Below the pieces are notes generated by a model. That model made no database searches, was not told the origin of the DNA, and saw only the letters and a program-made list of their open reading frames with translations. The translations under genes and the position numbers were made by a program. DNA of 64,000 nucleotides from Albidovulum inexpectatum (lineage in GTDB: Bacteria > Pseudomonadota > Alphaproteobacteria > Rhodobacterales > Rhodobacteraceae). The DNA is taken from positions 558,001 through 622,000 of the forward strand of contig NZ_PRDS01000001.1 of the NCBI RefSeq assembly GCF_002927635.1, given 5' to 3'. Of the stretch, positions 29,864-40,350 are shown in pieces (position 1 is the stretch's first letter; the number at the start of each line of letters is the position of its first letter).

Positions 29864-30699
29864 CCGAGATCGATCGTATTCCCCTTGCTGGCGTCATCGG
29901 GTCCCCGATTGCCCATTCGCGTTCGCCCCGGCTGCATGCGCATTGGCTCAAACGCCTTGGCCTGCCCGGATATTATATTCCCATGGATGTCGCGCAGGCC
30001 GACCTGCGCCAGGTCATCCAGACGCTTCCCAAGGCCGGCTTCGTCGGTGCGAATGTCACCATTCCGCACAAGGAAAGCGTTCTGGCGCTTGCAGATTTCG
30101 TGACCGACCGCGCAGCGCTGATTGGCGCGGCGAACACCCTGATCTTCCGTCCCGACGGCAAGATCCATGCCGACAACACCGACGGCTACGGCTTCCTTGC
30201 CAATCTTCGTCAGAACGCCCCGAATTGGGATCCGGCATCGGGCCCTGCGGCGGTCTTTGGCGCGGGGGGTGCGGCGCGCGCGGTGATCGTTTCCTTGATC
30301 GAGGCTGGCGCGCCCGAGATCCGTATAGCAAACCGCACGCGGACGCGCGCCGAAACCCTGCGCCAGGAATTCGGCGCCAAGATCGTGATCGAGGATTGGG
30401 TCCGCGCGGGCGACATTCTGGAAGACGCCGTGACGGTGGTAAACACCACCGCCCTGGGGATGGCGGGCAAGCCCGACCTTTCGATACCGCTTGACGCGCT
30501 TTCTCCAAAGGCCGTGGTAAACGATCTGGTCTACACGCCGCTGAAGACCACGTTCCTGAAACAGGCCGAAGAGCGTGGCTGTACCGTGGTCGATGGCCTC
30601 GGCATGCTGCTGCACCAGGCCGTCCCGGGCTTTGAACGCTGGTTCGGCGAACGCCCCGAAGTGGACGAGGCCGCGCGCGCCGCCGTGCTGGAGGAGTGA
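29860..30699 (+). CDS. aroE: Shikimate dehydrogenase
   Basis: 279 residues. NADPH-dependent reduction of 3-dehydroshikimate in aromatic amino-acid synthesis. The shikimate-binding SPIAHSRSP is at residues 15-23, catalytic Lys71 is in NVTIPHK, the nucleotide-binding GAGGAARAV lies near residue 130, and NRTRTRAE marks the NADP preference. ATGA overlap with maf; the coaE start overlaps its stop. Confidence 0.95.
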   Translation: MTEIDRIPLAGVIGSPIAHSRSPRLHAHWLKRLGLPGYYIPMDVAQADLRQVIQTLPKAGFVGANVTIPHKESVLALADFVTDRAALIGAANTLIFRPDGKIHADNTDGYGFLANLRQNAPNWDPASGPAAVFGAGGAARAVIVSLIEAGAPEIRIANRTRTRAETLRQEFGAKIVIEDWVRAGDILEDAVTVVNTTALGMAGKPDLSIPLDALSPKAVVNDLVYTPLKTTFLKQAEERGCTVVDGLGMLLHQAVPGFERWFGERPEVDEAARAAVLEE

Positions 30700-31301
30700 T
30701 GCCCCGCCCTTTCCTTCTGGGCCTGACGGGGTCCATCGGCATGGGCAAATCCACCACGGCACGCATGTTTGCCCAGATGGGCGTGCCGGTATGGGACGCC
30801 GACGCCGCGGTACATCGCCTGTATGCACGGGGCGGTGCGGCTGTCCCGGCAATTGCGGAAATCTGTCCCCAGGCCATCGTTGACGGCGCGGTCGATCGCA
30901 ATATCCTGCGCGACTGGATCATGTCCCACCCCCATGGATTGGCCCGGATCGAGGCTGCCGTTCACCCGCTTGTCGCCCAGGACCGCAAGGAATTCATCGA
31001 CCGTGCAGCGCGCGAAGGCGCCGATCTGGTGGTTCTGGATATTCCCCTTCTGTTTGAAACCGGCGCGGATGCCATGATGGATGCCACGCTTGTCGTGACA
31101 GCCCCGGCGGAGGAACAGCGCCGCCGCGTTCTGGCACGGCCCGGCATGACCCCAGAAAGGCTGGAAGCGATCCTTTCCCGGCAGATGCCCGATGCCGAGA
31201 AACGCGCCCGTGCAACCCATGTCATCGAGACGCGCAGCCTTGATCAGACCCGCGCTGCCGTGCAAGAGCTTGTCGAAAGCATCAGGGCCCGACATGCGTG
31301 A
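30699..31301 (+). CDS. coaE: Dephospho-CoA kinase
   Basis: 200 residues. Last step of coenzyme A synthesis, ATP-dependent phosphorylation of dephospho-CoA. P-loop GSIGMGKST at residues 11-19; DADAAVH follows near residue 34. The ATG at 30699 shares a base with the aroE stop and has GGAGG four bases upstream; GTG at 30696 is a weaker alternative. Its end overlaps dnaQ by eight bases. Confidence 0.94.
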   Translation: MPRPFLLGLTGSIGMGKSTTARMFAQMGVPVWDADAAVHRLYARGGAAVPAIAEICPQAIVDGAVDRNILRDWIMSHPHGLARIEAAVHPLVAQDRKEFIDRAAREGADLVVLDIPLLFETGADAMMDATLVVTAPAEEQRRRVLARPGMTPERLEAILSRQMPDAEKRARATHVIETRSLDQTRAAVQELVESIRARHA

Positions 31302-31998
31302 GATCGTTCTGGATACCGAAACCACCGGTTTCGAACCCGAGGAAGGTCATCGGATCGTCGAGATCGGCGCGATAGAGCTGCTCAACCACCTGCCCACCGG
31401 CCGGTTCTATCACCAGTACATCAACCCCGAACGTCCGATGCCGAAAGAGGCGTTCGAGGTTCACGGCCTTGGCGACGATTTCCTGCGCGACAAGCCGCGC
31501 TTTGCCGAGATCGCTCAGGATTTCCTGGACTTTATCGGCCCCGATTCCCGGCTGGTCATTCACAATGCCAGCTTCGACATGAAATTCATCAATGCCGAAC
31601 TGTCCTGGGTCAATCTGCCGCCGATTCCGATGGATCGCGCGATCGATACCCTGACGATGGCCCGACGCAAGTTTCCCGGCGCGCCGGCCACGCTGGATGC
31701 CCTGTGCCGGCGCTTCGGGATCGACAACTCGGCGCGGGAAAAGCACGGCGCCCTGCTCGACTCCGAACTTCTTGCCGAAGTCTATCTGGAACTGATCGGC
31801 GGCCGGCAGCCCGATCTGGTCCTGGGCGTCGGGGTCCAGGCCGACGCCGGTCCGGTGCGGCAGGACACCTGGCGCCCGCGTCCGCGACCCAGACCCTTGC
31901 CCGAACGCCTGACCGAAGCCGAACGCCAGGCCCATCAGGCCTTTGTCGAAAGCCTTGGCGAAAACGCGATCTGGCGACGCTTTACTACGGCTTCATAG
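31294..31998 (+). CDS. dnaQ: DNA polymerase III epsilon subunit (3'-5' proofreading exonuclease)
   Basis: 234 residues. Exonuclease motifs are intact: Exo[12 protein letters not shown] with Asp7 and Glu9, Exo[12 protein letters not shown] near residue 90, and the ExoIII-epsilon segment [17 protein letters not shown] near 150. A Pro/Arg-rich linker near the C-terminus should hold the beta-clamp and alpha-subunit contacts. Last of the maf-aroE-coaE-dnaQ operon. Its stop overlaps the stop of the opposite-strand sugar transferase, which marks the junction with the accessory block. Confidence 0.94.
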   Translation: MREIVLDTETTGFEPEEGHRIVEIGAIELLNHLPTGRFYHQYINPERPMPKEAFEVHGLGDDFLRDKPRFAEIAQDFLDFIGPDSRLVIHNASFDMKFINAELSWVNLPPIPMDRAIDTLTMARRKFPGAPATLDALCRRFGIDNSAREKHGALLDSELLAEVYLELIGGRQPDLVLGVGVQADAGPVRQDTWRPRPRPRPLPERLTEAERQAHQAFVESLGENAIWRRFTTAS

Positions 31999-32682
31999 CC
32001 CTGTCGCGCGCAGAACGGCGAGGATCGTGCGCCAGATGATCCCCAGGTCGGTTCGCAGACTGACCCTGTCGGCATAAAGGCGATCCGCCCGGACACGCTT
32101 GGCAAAGATCGTGTCGTTGCGCGGTCCAACCTGCCACAGGCCCGTCAGGCCGGGCCGCATTGCATAATAGGCGGCGGCACCCGGCTGCGCATCATAAAGG
32201 TCGCGTTGTTCGGGCAGAAAGGGACGCGGTCCCACAAGGCTCATCTGCCCCAGCGCCACGTTCAGCAGCTGTGGAAGTTCATCCAGGCTGGTCCGCCGCA
32301 ACAGGCCGCCGATCCGGGTGACACGCGGGTCATTGCGCAGCTTCTGATTGCGCTTCCATTCATCCGCCAAAACCGGATCGTCCTGCAATATGCGGGTCAA
32401 CGAACGGTCCGCATCCCGGCGCATGGTCCGGATCTTCCACATCCTGAACAATCGGCCATTCTGACCGACACGCATCTGTCCATAGATGGGGTTGCCGACC
32501 GACAGGGCCGCAAGGCCAAGGCACAGCAGCATGACCGGCAGCGCCACCGGCAGCATTGCAAGGACCAACACCAGATCCAGCGCCCTCTTGCCCCATCTTT
32601 CATATTGCCCGCGGGGCGAATGGCTGCGGGATGCAAGACGGTCGGAAAATTCGAAGTACGGGGCAGCCATCTCAGACTCCAT
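31993..32682 (-). CDS. Bacterial sugar transferase (polyisoprenyl-phosphate sugar-1-phosphate transferase)
   Basis: 229 residues. One N-terminal membrane helix pair ([20 protein letters not shown]), then the WbaP/PglC-type catalytic domain with [27 protein letters not shown] and [10 protein letters not shown]. It transfers a sugar phosphate to undecaprenyl phosphate to start exopolysaccharide or O-antigen synthesis. I start at MESEMAAPY; the in-frame upstream extension runs through the xylA terminator. It is an orphan: no other glycan gene is nearby. Confidence 0.9.
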   Translation of the reverse strand: MESEMAAPYFEFSDRLASRSHSPRGQYERWGKRALDLVLVLAMLPVALPVMLLCLGLAALSVGNPIYGQMRVGQNGRLFRMWKIRTMRRDADRSLTRILQDDPVLADEWKRNQKLRNDPRVTRIGGLLRRTSLDELPQLLNVALGQMSLVGPRPFLPEQRDLYDAQPGAAAYYAMRPGLTGLWQVGPRNDTIFAKRVRADRLYADRVSLRTDLGIIWRTILAVLRATGL

Positions 32683-32805
32683 GCCGGTTGTGCCGGGCCC
32701 ACCCCTTCCCGGATCACCGTCAAGCTGGCCAAGTTTGGTTACCGATTGGTTAAGCGTGACAGCGCGTAACAGTCTTTTCACCAAACCGAAACGATCGCAC
32801 GGCAT

Positions 32806-32836
32806 AAAAAAGGACGCCCGGGCCGACACCCGGGCG
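32806..32836 (-). terminator. Intrinsic terminator of the xylose operon
   Basis: On the minus strand CGCCCGGG-TGTCGG-CCCGGGCG forms a perfect eight-pair stem followed by TCC and six T residues. It lies 25 bases after the xylA stop and closes the operon before the sugar transferase. Confidence 0.9.
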
Positions 32837-32861
32837 CTCCATCCTCGGCCTGCCGGATCGC

Positions 32862-34163
32862 TCAGACGAAGCGGTTCCACAGGTTCTCCAGCCGCTCCTG
32901 GCGGCCAGACCGCGGCTGCGGATCGATCCCTTCGGATTCCACCCGTGCGGCAATCTCGTCCAGCGAGGACTTCAGCATCGCCTGCGCTTCGGGCCGGTCC
33001 CAGCCGGCATAGCGATCGGCCCGCGCCCGTTCCAGCGACCCGTCCTCCAGCAGCGCAGCCGCCGCCTTCAGCGCCCGCGCGCAGACATCCATCGCGCCCA
33101 CATGCGCCAGGATCAGGTCCTCGGGGTCCAGGCTTTGCCGCCGCAGCTTGGCGTCGAAATTCGTACCCCCGGTCGTGAACCCGCCTGCCTTCAGGATCTC
33201 GTAATAGGCGCGCGCCATTTCCGGAACGTTGTCGGGAAACTGATCGGTGTCCCAGCCCGACTGGTAATCATTGCGGTTCATGTCGATCGACCCGAAGATC
33301 CCCAGACTTGCCGCCGTGGCGATCTCGTGTTCGAAGGAATGGCCGGCCAGGATCGCGTGGCCCTGCTCGATATTCACCTTGACCTCGTTCTCGAGCCCGA
33401 ATTCCTTGAGAAATCCATAGACCGTGGCGACGTCGTAATCGTACTGGTGCTTGCTGGGCTCCTGCGGCTTGGGCTCGATCAGGATCGTGCCCTTGAAGCC
33501 GATCCTGTGCTTGTATTCGACCACCATCGACAGGAAGCGGCCGTAATGCTGCCGTTCGCGCGCAAGATCGGTGTTCAGCAGGGTCTCATAGCCTTCGCGA
33601 CCGCCCCAAAGGACATAGTTTTCACCACCCAATTTGTGGGTTGCGTCCATGCAGGTCTTCACCGTGGCCGCGGCATAGGCAAAGAGATCCGGATCGGGGT
33701 TCGTCGCCGCGCCGGCCATGAACCTGCGATGCGAGAACAGGTTCGCCGTTCCCCACAACAGCCGCGTGCGGCTGGTTTCCATCTTGCGGGCGAAGTAATC
33801 GACGATTTCTTCCAGATTCCGCCGGCTTTCGGCAAAGCTCGCCCCTTCGGGCCGCACATCCGCATCGTGGAAACAGAAGAACGGCACGTTCAGGATGTCG
33901 AACATCTCGAAGGCAACGTCCGCTTTCAGACGCGCCAGATCCATGCTGTCGCCGAACCATGGCCGTTCAAAGGTCTGGCCGCCGAACGGGTCATTGCCCG
34001 GCCACGCAAACGAATGCCAATAGGCCACGGCAAAGCGCAGATGGTCCTCCATCCGCTTGCCCAGGACGATTTCGTCCGGGTTGTAATGGCGAAAGGCGAA
34101 TTCGTTGTCGCTGTCGGGCCCCTCGTGGCGGATGGCCGGGATACCCTTGAAAAAGTCGGTCAT
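32862..34163 (-). CDS. xylA: Xylose isomerase
   Basis: 433 residues. Interconverts D-xylose and D-xylulose with two divalent metals. [12 protein letters not shown] carries the catalytic His, WGGREGYE and [13 protein letters not shown] the metal-binding Glu region, and [17 protein letters not shown] and [12 protein letters not shown] the remaining active-site strands. The length matches class II enzymes. Its ATG overlaps the xylB stop (ATGA). Last gene of the operon, before a terminator. Confidence 0.97.
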   Translation of the reverse strand: MTDFFKGIPAIRHEGPDSDNEFAFRHYNPDEIVLGKRMEDHLRFAVAYWHSFAWPGNDPFGGQTFERPWFGDSMDLARLKADVAFEMFDILNVPFFCFHDADVRPEGASFAESRRNLEEIVDYFARKMETSRTRLLWGTANLFSHRRFMAGAATNPDPDLFAYAAATVKTCMDATHKLGGENYVLWGGREGYETLLNTDLARERQHYGRFLSMVVEYKHRIGFKGTILIEPKPQEPSKHQYDYDVATVYGFLKEFGLENEVKVNIEQGHAILAGHSFEHEIATAASLGIFGSIDMNRNDYQSGWDTDQFPDNVPEMARAYYEILKAGGFTTGGTNFDAKLRRQSLDPEDLILAHVGAMDVCARALKAAAALLEDGSLERARADRYAGWDRPEAQAMLKSSLDEIAARVESEGIDPQPRSGRQERLENLWNRFV

Positions 34164-35596
34164 GTCAGTCCCCTGATGGCATCACGGGCCGCGCGGTAAC
34201 GCGCATGGCCCTCGTCGAAAGCGGCTGAAAGGCTGGAGTTCGGCTCGATCACGCGCGCGATCCGGGGTGGTGTCGCGATTTCGGCCCCCGCGCCGGTCGC
34301 GGCCATGATGGCCAGCCGGGCTGCGCCGAAGGCGCCGCCATAATCACCCGCCACAGGAACCGAGACAGGCGTATCCAGCGCCGTCGCGATCGCAGCCAGC
34401 CAGTAGTCGGACCGCGACCCGCCACCGACCGCGATCAGCCGGTCGATGCGCGTGCCGGTTGCCGCCAGCGCGTCGCGGCAATCGCGCAGCGCAAAGGCCA
34501 CGCCTTCCAGGACCGCGCGCGTCGCGGCCCTGCGGTCGGTGGCATGTTCCAGCCCGATGAAGGCGCCCCGGATCGCGGCGTCGTTCAGCGGGGTGCGCTC
34601 TCCGCCCAGATAGGGCAGGAAACGCGTCTTGCCCGGCGGCTGAAGCTCGCCCAGACCGGCGGTCAGTTCGGCCGCGTCCCTACCCGCCAGCCGCGCGAAC
34701 CAGTTGAGCGCATCCGTCGCCGCAAGGATCACGCCCATCTGGTGCCAGGTCCCCGGAACGGCGTGACAGAAGGTATGCACCGCGGTTTCCGGTGCCGGGC
34801 GGTAGCCGTCATTTGCGGCAAACAGCACGCCCGAGGTGCCAAGGCTGACGAATGCCTGCCCCGCCCCCACCACGCCCACGCCGATGCCCGAGGCCGCGTT
34901 GTCCCCGGCCCCGCCAGCCACGATCACGTCGGGCCGCAGGCCAAAGCGATCGGCCAGTTCCCGGCGGATCTGGCCCGATGGCTCGGACCCTTCGACCAGC
35001 CGCGGCATCGCGGATCTGTCCAGACCCGTTTCGCGCAGCAACGTGTCCGACCAGTCGCGCGCGCCGGTATCCAGCCAGCTTGTCCCGGCCGCATCCGACA
35101 TCTCGGCCACGTGGTCCCCCGTCAGCCACAGGCGCAGGTAATCCTTGGGCAACAGAACCTTCGCGACGCGGGCAAAGATGTCGGGTTCGTTTTCCCGGAC
35201 CCAGACCAGTTTCGGCGCGGTGAAGCCGGGAAAGACGATATTGCCGGTGATCGCACGAAAGCGCGGATCCGCGTCCAGCCGCGCAGCCTGTTCATGGGCG
35301 CGGGTGTCGTTCCACAGGATGCAGGGCCGCAGAACATTGTCCGCGCCATCCAGCAAGGTGGCCCCGTGCATCTGGCCCGACAGGCCGATGGCGCGCAAAG
35401 CCGCGCGGATCGGGGCAGGGATTTCCCGGATGACCTGCTCGGCCGCGGCGATCCAGTCGGCCGGGGATTGCTCTGACCAGCCGTCATGGGGGCGCGAGAC
35501 CGTCAGCGCGGCCGTGGCCTCGGCCTGGATCTGCTGATCCTCGTCGATGACCACGGCCTTCAGGCCCGAAGTACCCAGATCGAGCCCCAGAAACAT
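34160..35596 (-). CDS. xylB: Xylulokinase
   Basis: 478 residues. Phosphorylates D-xylulose for the pentose phosphate pathway. FGGY-kinase architecture: [15 protein letters not shown] at residues 4-18, the [11 protein letters not shown] substrate motif near residue 75, and the [13 protein letters not shown] motif near 400. I start at MFLGLDLG; the long in-frame upstream stretch lies antiframe to the ATPase gene and is not protein-like. It overlaps the ATPase stop by one base and xylA by four. Confidence 0.95.
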   Translation of the reverse strand: MFLGLDLGTSGLKAVVIDEDQQIQAEATAALTVSRPHDGWSEQSPADWIAAAEQVIREIPAPIRAALRAIGLSGQMHGATLLDGADNVLRPCILWNDTRAHEQAARLDADPRFRAITGNIVFPGFTAPKLVWVRENEPDIFARVAKVLLPKDYLRLWLTGDHVAEMSDAAGTSWLDTGARDWSDTLLRETGLDRSAMPRLVEGSEPSGQIRRELADRFGLRPDVIVAGGAGDNAASGIGVGVVGAGQAFVSLGTSGVLFAANDGYRPAPETAVHTFCHAVPGTWHQMGVILAATDALNWFARLAGRDAAELTAGLGELQPPGKTRFLPYLGGERTPLNDAAIRGAFIGLEHATDRRAATRAVLEGVAFALRDCRDALAATGTRIDRLIAVGGGSRSDYWLAAIATALDTPVSVPVAGDYGGAFGAARLAIMAATGAGAEIATPPRIARVIEPNSSLSAAFDEGHARYRAARDAIRGLT

Positions 35597-36357
35597 CAGG
35601 CAACCTTTTCGGGCTTCTTGCCCAGGATGATCATACCCAGGATGTCTTCGTCGGTGACCTCGTTCACGTTCACCGTTCCGACAAGCTGGCCGTTCTTCAT
35701 CACGCTGGCGCGGTCGCACAGATGCATCACGTTGTGGATGTCGTGCTCGATCAGGAAGATGCCCAGCCCCTGGGCCTTCAGTTCCTGGATCAGCTCGGCC
35801 ACCATCTGCGTCTCGTGCGGGCCAAGCGCGGCGGTCGGTTCGTCCATGATCAGTATGCGCGCGTTGAAATAGACCGCCCGCGCGATCGCGACGGATTGCC
35901 TCTGACCGCCCGACAGGGCCGAAACCGGCACGTTGAACTTGCGGAAGTTCGGGTTCAGCCGTGCCATGATCTTGCGGGTCTCGGCCTCCATCCGGGCGTC
36001 GTCCAGCAGACCCGAAGGCGTCAGCAGCTCGCGACCCAGGAAGAGGTTCGCGGCCGCGTCCAGATTGTCGGCCAGGGCCAGCGTCTGATAGATCGTCTCG
36101 ATATTGTAGCGCCGCGCGTCGCGGGGATTCTCGATCGTGGCCTTTTCGCCGTTGATCCAGATCTCGCCCGAATCCGGCTGGTAGGCGCCCGAAAGGCACT
36201 TGATCAGCGTGGACTTGCCGGCGCCGTTGTGGCCCAGAAGCCCGACGACCTCGCCCGGATACAGATCGACGGTCACATGATCGACGGCCTTGATGCCGCC
36301 GAAAGACACCGAGATGTCGCGCATCTCGACCAGCGGGGTTCCCCTGTTCGTCGTCAT
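35596..36357 (-). CDS. Sugar ABC transporter ATPase (single domain)
   Basis: 253 residues. Energises the adjacent permease. Walker [10 protein letters not shown] is at residues 42-50, the signature is LSGGQRQS near 145, and Walker B is [12 protein letters not shown]. Unlike classical XylG, which has two tandem ATPase halves of about 500 residues, this is one half, resembling FrcA-type proteins. Alanine rather than serine follows Thr-Ala in the D-loop region. The complex would need two copies. Start at MTTNRGTPL, 11 bases after the permease stop. Confidence 0.92.
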   Translation of the reverse strand: MTTNRGTPLVEMRDISVSFGGIKAVDHVTVDLYPGEVVGLLGHNGAGKSTLIKCLSGAYQPDSGEIWINGEKATIENPRDARRYNIETIYQTLALADNLDAAANLFLGRELLTPSGLLDDARMEAETRKIMARLNPNFRKFNVPVSALSGGQRQSVAIARAVYFNARILIMDEPTAALGPHETQMVAELIQELKAQGLGIFLIEHDIHNVMHLCDRASVMKNGQLVGTVNVNEVTDEDILGMIILGKKPEKVA

Positions 36358-36368
36358 CTCTGCCCCCC

Positions 36369-37688
36369 TCATTTCGACTTGCTGCGATAGACCTTGTCCA
36401 GCCACACGGCCAGGACCAGGACAGAGCCCACGACGACCTGCTGAATCGCGGCATCAAAGCCGATCAGCACCATCCCCGTCTGCAGCGACTGCATGACCAG
36501 CGCGCCGATGATCGCGCCATAGATCGTGCCGACACCGCCGCCCAGCGAGGTGCCGCCGATGACCGCCGCGGCAATGACGTAAAGTTCGTCCAGCGTGCCC
36601 AGGGCGTTCGTCGCCGAATTCAGTCGCGCCGAGGCGACCGCCGCCGACAGGCCACACAGGAAGCCCATCAGCGCAAAGATCTTGACCGTCATCCATCGGG
36701 TGTTGATGCCCGCAAGCTCGGCCGCTTCGGGATTGCCACCGATGGCAAAGACATAGCGGCCAAAGCGGGTGCGCGTCATCAGGAAGGTCATCACGATGCC
36801 CACCGCGATCAGGATCAGCACCGGAATCGCGAAACCGTGGCTGATGAACAGGCCCTCGGCCGGGATCTCGATCCCGTTGCGTTCGGCATATTGCCGGACG
36901 ATGCCGCGCGGCCAGGGATAGGCATTGACCAGCAACACCGCGCCGATGACCAGCGCGCAGCCCAGTGCGGCCAGGAACAGCTCGGCCCAGACCGGGCGCA
37001 GCGGAAATTCGAACTTGCGACGCTGGGCGCGGCCGTGAAGGATCAGCCAGATGATGCCGGCACAGGCCAGAAGGCCCACGATCCAGCTGCCCGTGGCGCC
37101 GATCGCGCCATAGGGTCCGCCACCCAGCAGCGCAAAGGTCGAATCGACCGGCGAGATCGTCTCGCCCCGCGCCACGAGGAACGCGGCGCCGCGCCACACC
37201 AGAAGGCCGCCCAGCGTCACGATGAAGGCCGGAATGCCGCCATAGGCGATCAGGAACCCATGCAGCGCGCCGATCGCGGTGCCGACGGCCATGCCGCACA
37301 GAACGGCGATGATCCAGATCGCGGGATGTCCCAGCCCCAGATATTTCGGCAGGAAATAGACCTGCACGACGCCCATCACGATGGCGCAGAAGCCCAGGAT
37401 CGACCCGACCGACAGATCGATATGCCGTGTCACGATGACCAGGACCATGCCGCAGGCCATGATGCCCACGCTTGCGGTCTGCACCGAAAGGTTCCACAGG
37501 TTGCGCGGAGTCAGGAACGCGCCATAGCCGTTCACCAGCTGACCATAGAGGTGAAAGCCCACCCAGATCAGCACCAGGGCACCGACCATCCCCAGAAGCC
37601 GGGTGTCAAGCTCGGTCGCGCGTAGAAAGCGGGTCACCGGCCCCTCGGTCGCTTCGGGGCTGCGTTTCGTTGTCGTCGATTGGGTCAT
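36369..37688 (-). CDS. Sugar ABC transporter permease (XylH-like)
   Basis: 439 residues with ten or more membrane helices and the branched-chain/ribose permease fold. The motifs [17 protein letters not shown] and [23 protein letters not shown] are typical of XylH and FrcC. A longer hydrophilic insertion in the middle (about 205-270, with [20 protein letters not shown]) is XylH-like. I start at MTQSTTTKR. It sits between the binding protein and the single ATPase, consistent with xylose import. Confidence 0.92.
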   Translation of the reverse strand: MTQSTTTKRSPEATEGPVTRFLRATELDTRLLGMVGALVLIWVGFHLYGQLVNGYGAFLTPRNLWNLSVQTASVGIMACGMVLVIVTRHIDLSVGSILGFCAIVMGVVQVYFLPKYLGLGHPAIWIIAVLCGMAVGTAIGALHGFLIAYGGIPAFIVTLGGLLVWRGAAFLVARGETISPVDSTFALLGGGPYGAIGATGSWIVGLLACAGIIWLILHGRAQRRKFEFPLRPVWAELFLAALGCALVIGAVLLVNAYPWPRGIVRQYAERNGIEIPAEGLFISHGFAIPVLILIAVGIVMTFLMTRTRFGRYVFAIGGNPEAAELAGINTRWMTVKIFALMGFLCGLSAAVASARLNSATNALGTLDELYVIAAAVIGGTSLGGGVGTIYGAIIGALVMQSLQTGMVLIGFDAAIQQVVVGSVLVLAVWLDKVYRSKSK

Positions 37689-37752
37689 GTCCTCATCCAC
37701 AAGGGCAGAGAGCGTGACGCGCCGCGCGCGTCTCACCATCGGGATTGAAGAG

Positions 37753-37809
37753 GGTCAGGGTCCGTCCCTGACCGGTTCGGTCGGGGCACCGCCCGAAAGG
37801 CGGCGCCCC
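37753..37809 (-). other. Two tandem hairpins between binding-protein and permease genes
   Basis: Hairpin one, 37753-37773, has an eight-pair stem GGTCAGGG/CCCTGACC. Hairpin two, 37783-37809, has an 11-pair stem with one G-U pair on the transcribed strand. Neither has a T run. They directly follow the binding-protein stop, where such structures typically stabilise its mRNA or partially terminate, raising binding-protein output over membrane subunits (inference). Confidence 0.7.
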
Positions 37810-37829
37810 TTGCCAGTGTCACGTGCCGA

Positions 37830-38852
37830 TCAGCAGCCGTCGACGCCTTCCATCGCGCCTTCGCAGGCCTGCTCTTTCGAGATATGGCCGGCCTCGATGA
37901 CGACGCTCAGGTTGTCCTTGGTGATCGGGGTCGGCGCAAGGAAGATGGCGTTCATCTCGACGCCCTTCTCGCCACCCGACCATTTCACGGCGCCTTCGAT
38001 CTGGTCCATGGGCGTGCCCTTGGCCAGTTCCAGCGCGATCTCGGCCGCCTTCTTGCCCAGCTGACGCGAATCCTTCCAGACCGAAACGGTCTGCAGGCCG
38101 CGCGCCACGCGGTTCAGCGCGGCAAGGTCGCCATCCTGACCGCCCACCGGGACCGTGCCCGCCAGACCCTGCGCCTGCAGCGCGGCGATCACGCCGCCGG
38201 CCATGCCGTCGTTCTCGGCCAGGACCGCGTCGATCTGGTTGTTGTTGGCGGTCAGACACTGCTCCATGTTCTTCTGGGCATTGTCCGGCTTCCAGCCATC
38301 GGTGAAGGTTTCGCAGACGACCTTGATCTTGCCCGCCTCGACATCGGGACCGATCACCTCCATCATGCCTTCCAGCAGGAACAGGGCGTTCGGGTCACCC
38401 TTGTCGCCCTTGATGATGGCATAGTTGCCCTCGGGCTGGGCTTCCTTGACCTTCTCGGCGATGATCCGGCCCACGCCCTTGTTGTCGAAGGTCAGATAGA
38501 AGGCACGCGGATCCTCGATCAGGCGGTCGTAACCGATGACGGGAATGCCTTCGTTGGCGGCCATCTCGATGGCGGGCGCGATCGCGTCCTTGTCCATCGC
38601 CAGGATGATCAGCGCATCGGCACCCTGGGCGACCAGGGCCTCGATATCGGTCAGCTGCTTGGCGGCCGAGGCCTGGGCGTCAGCCGAGATATAGGTCGCG
38701 CCGGCCGCTTCCAGCGCCTCCTTGATGGCCTTTTCGTCGGTCTTCCAGCGCTCTTCCTGGAAGTTCGACCAGCTCACGCCCACGGTCTGGGCCATGACGG
38801 ATGTGCTGAAACCGACCGTCAGGGCGACGGCCGCGAGAATGGATTTATGCAT
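37830..38852 (-). CDS. xylF: Periplasmic xylose/sugar-binding protein (XylF-like)
   Basis: 340 residues. A signal peptide (cleavage after VMA, residue 21) and a type I periplasmic binding fold (VGVSWSNFQEERWKTDEKAI, then PVIGYDRLIEDP and a hinge region) of the XylF/RbsB group. Context gives the substrate: it leads an operon with a permease, ATPase, xylulokinase and xylose isomerase, and faces a ROK regulator. GGGAGGTGAAC precedes the ATG. The only two mature cysteines at the end (QACEGAMEGVDGC) could form a disulfide. Confidence 0.92.
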   Translation of the reverse strand: MHKSILAAVALTVGFSTSVMAQTVGVSWSNFQEERWKTDEKAIKEALEAAGATYISADAQASAAKQLTDIEALVAQGADALIILAMDKDAIAPAIEMAANEGIPVIGYDRLIEDPRAFYLTFDNKGVGRIIAEKVKEAQPEGNYAIIKGDKGDPNALFLLEGMMEVIGPDVEAGKIKVVCETFTDGWKPDNAQKNMEQCLTANNNQIDAVLAENDGMAGGVIAALQAQGLAGTVPVGGQDGDLAALNRVARGLQTVSVWKDSRQLGKKAAEIALELAKGTPMDQIEGAVKWSGGEKGVEMNAIFLAPTPITKDNLSVVIEAGHISKEQACEGAMEGVDGC

Positions 38853-38921
38853 GTTCACCTCCCAAAGTCGGGCATGATGCCCGGCCGGCACTTTTGCCGA
38901 ACGTCGAACAGGCTGGCGCGA

Positions 38922-38943
38922 TTAATTTCACTTGTCAAATTAA
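38922..38943. promoter_or_regulatory. Inverted repeat, probable operator of the ROK regulator
   Basis: TTAATTT-N8-AAATTAA, perfect seven-base arms, in the 217-base divergent region between xylF and the ROK gene. It lies 70 bases before xylF. On the minus strand a TTGCCA and a TAATTT spaced by 17 bases overlap its left part, so a bound repressor would cover that possible promoter. A/T-rich against GC-rich flanks. Confidence 0.68.
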
Positions 38944-39069
38944 AAAATGCCTTCCACACTGGCAAGAACACAAATTTCCTTCGCTGCAAAGCAGCAAATG
39001 GGAATGAACTGCACCGTCCACAGTCAATTTCGTACGTGACTACAGTGGTTTTGTTAGGCGGGCTAAATA

Positions 39070-40350
39070 ATGGCGACGATCGAGAGCAGGTCGAACCTGA
39101 AGACGCGCATGGTCCAGCCGGGCTGCGGCCCGCTGATACCCCCCTTGACGATCGGCGCCCGTCCGCTGCGTCAGCAGGTATTCGAACGCGTGCGCGCGGC
39201 TGGCTCGATCCCCCGCGTCCAGGTGGCCAAGGAGCTGGGCATCAGCCCGGCGACGGTGACAACCCTGACATCCGAGCTGATCGAAATGGGGCTTTTGGAA
39301 GAGGTGGACGTGCCCCGCGAAAGCGATTCCGGCCGCGGCCGCCCCGCCGTGGCCCTGGGGGTGCGGCCGGGAACACGGCCGGTGGCCGGGCTGAAACTCT
39401 CGGACCGGGAAAACACCGCGGTCATTGTCGATTTCGCCGGTAACCTGATCGCCGACCTGGCGATTCCGCGCCGTCCGGGCGCATTGGGGATCGAAGACAT
39501 CCTGCGAGACACGCGCCTGCTGCTCGAAGGTGTCTGCGCGCGCGCGGGAATATCGGTCCATGAGCTGCAGGCCGTCGGGCTGGGCGTTCCCGGCTTTGTC
39601 GATGCGACAGATGGCATTGTCTATTGGTCACCGATCCTTGCCGCGCGCCATGTTCCCCTGGCGCGACTGCTGAGCGATCACCTGAATGTCGCGGTGCATG
39701 TCGACAACGACGCCAACCTGGTGACGCTGGCCGAGCTGTGGTTCGGCGCGGGGCGGGCGCTTTCGGACTTCGCGGTGGTGACCATCGAACACGGCGTTGG
39801 CATGGGCTATGTCCTGAACCACCGCATCTATCGCGGCGCGCGGGGTCTGGGCATGGAGCTGGGCCATACCAAGGTGCAGATCGATGGCGCGCTGTGCCGC
39901 TGTGGCCAGCGCGGCTGTCTTGAGGCCTATGTCGCCGACTACGCGCTGGTGCGCGAGGCGACGACCGCGCTGAATTGGACCGATACCCAGATGCAGTCGG
40001 TGACCGTGCTGCTGGAAACGCTTTACGACCATGCCAAGGCCGGCAATGGCGCCGCGCGGTCGATCTTCCGGCGCGCCGGGCGGTTCCTTGCGCTGGGCCT
40101 TGCCAATGTCGTCAACCTGTTCGATCCCGAACTGATCATCCTGTCAGGCGAACGGATGCGCTACGATTATCTTTACGCAAAGGACACCCTGGCCGAGATC
40201 GAGGCATTGTCGCTGGACACAGGCCGCCCCGCCCCGCGGATCGAGATCCATGCCTGGGGCGATCTTCTCTGGGCGCATGGGGCCGCGGCGCTGGCCCTGT
40301 CGGCGGTCACCGATGCCCTGCTGGGCCCCGCGCGCGAGGCCGCGGCATGA
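39070..40350 (+). CDS. xylR: ROK-family transcriptional repressor, XylR-type
   Basis: 426 residues. An N-terminal winged helix (AKELGISPATVTTLTSELIEMG, about residues 54-75) is joined to a ROK sugar-sensing domain with GLGVPG, DNDANL and the zinc-binding CRCGQRGC near residue 276. ROK regulators of this kind repress xylose operons and release DNA on binding the sugar. It is divergent from xylF with a palindrome between them. The ATG follows no strong ribosome site. Its stop overlaps the next gene (ATGA), oddly joining it to an unrelated product. Confidence 0.88.
   Translation: MATIESRSNLKTRMVQPGCGPLIPPLTIGARPLRQQVFERVRAAGSIPRVQVAKELGISPATVTTLTSELIEMGLLEEVDVPRESDSGRGRPAVALGVRPGTRPVAGLKLSDRENTAVIVDFAGNLIADLAIPRRPGALGIEDILRDTRLLLEGVCARAGISVHELQAVGLGVPGFVDATDGIVYWSPILAARHVPLARLLSDHLNVAVHVDNDANLVTLAELWFGAGRALSDFAVVTIEHGVGMGYVLNHRIYRGARGLGMELGHTKVQIDGALCRCGQRGCLEAYVADYALVREATTALNWTDTQMQSVTVLLETLYDHAKAGNGAARSIFRRAGRFLALGLANVVNLFDPELIILSGERMRYDYLYAKDTLAEIEALSLDTGRPAPRIEIHAWGDLLWAHGAAALALSAVTDALLGPAREAAA

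Noticed and set aside
35597-36457. In-frame 287-codon extension of xylB, which would make a fused kinase
   Set aside because: It reads an alternative frame of the ATPase gene; xylB begins cleanly at MFLGLDLG.
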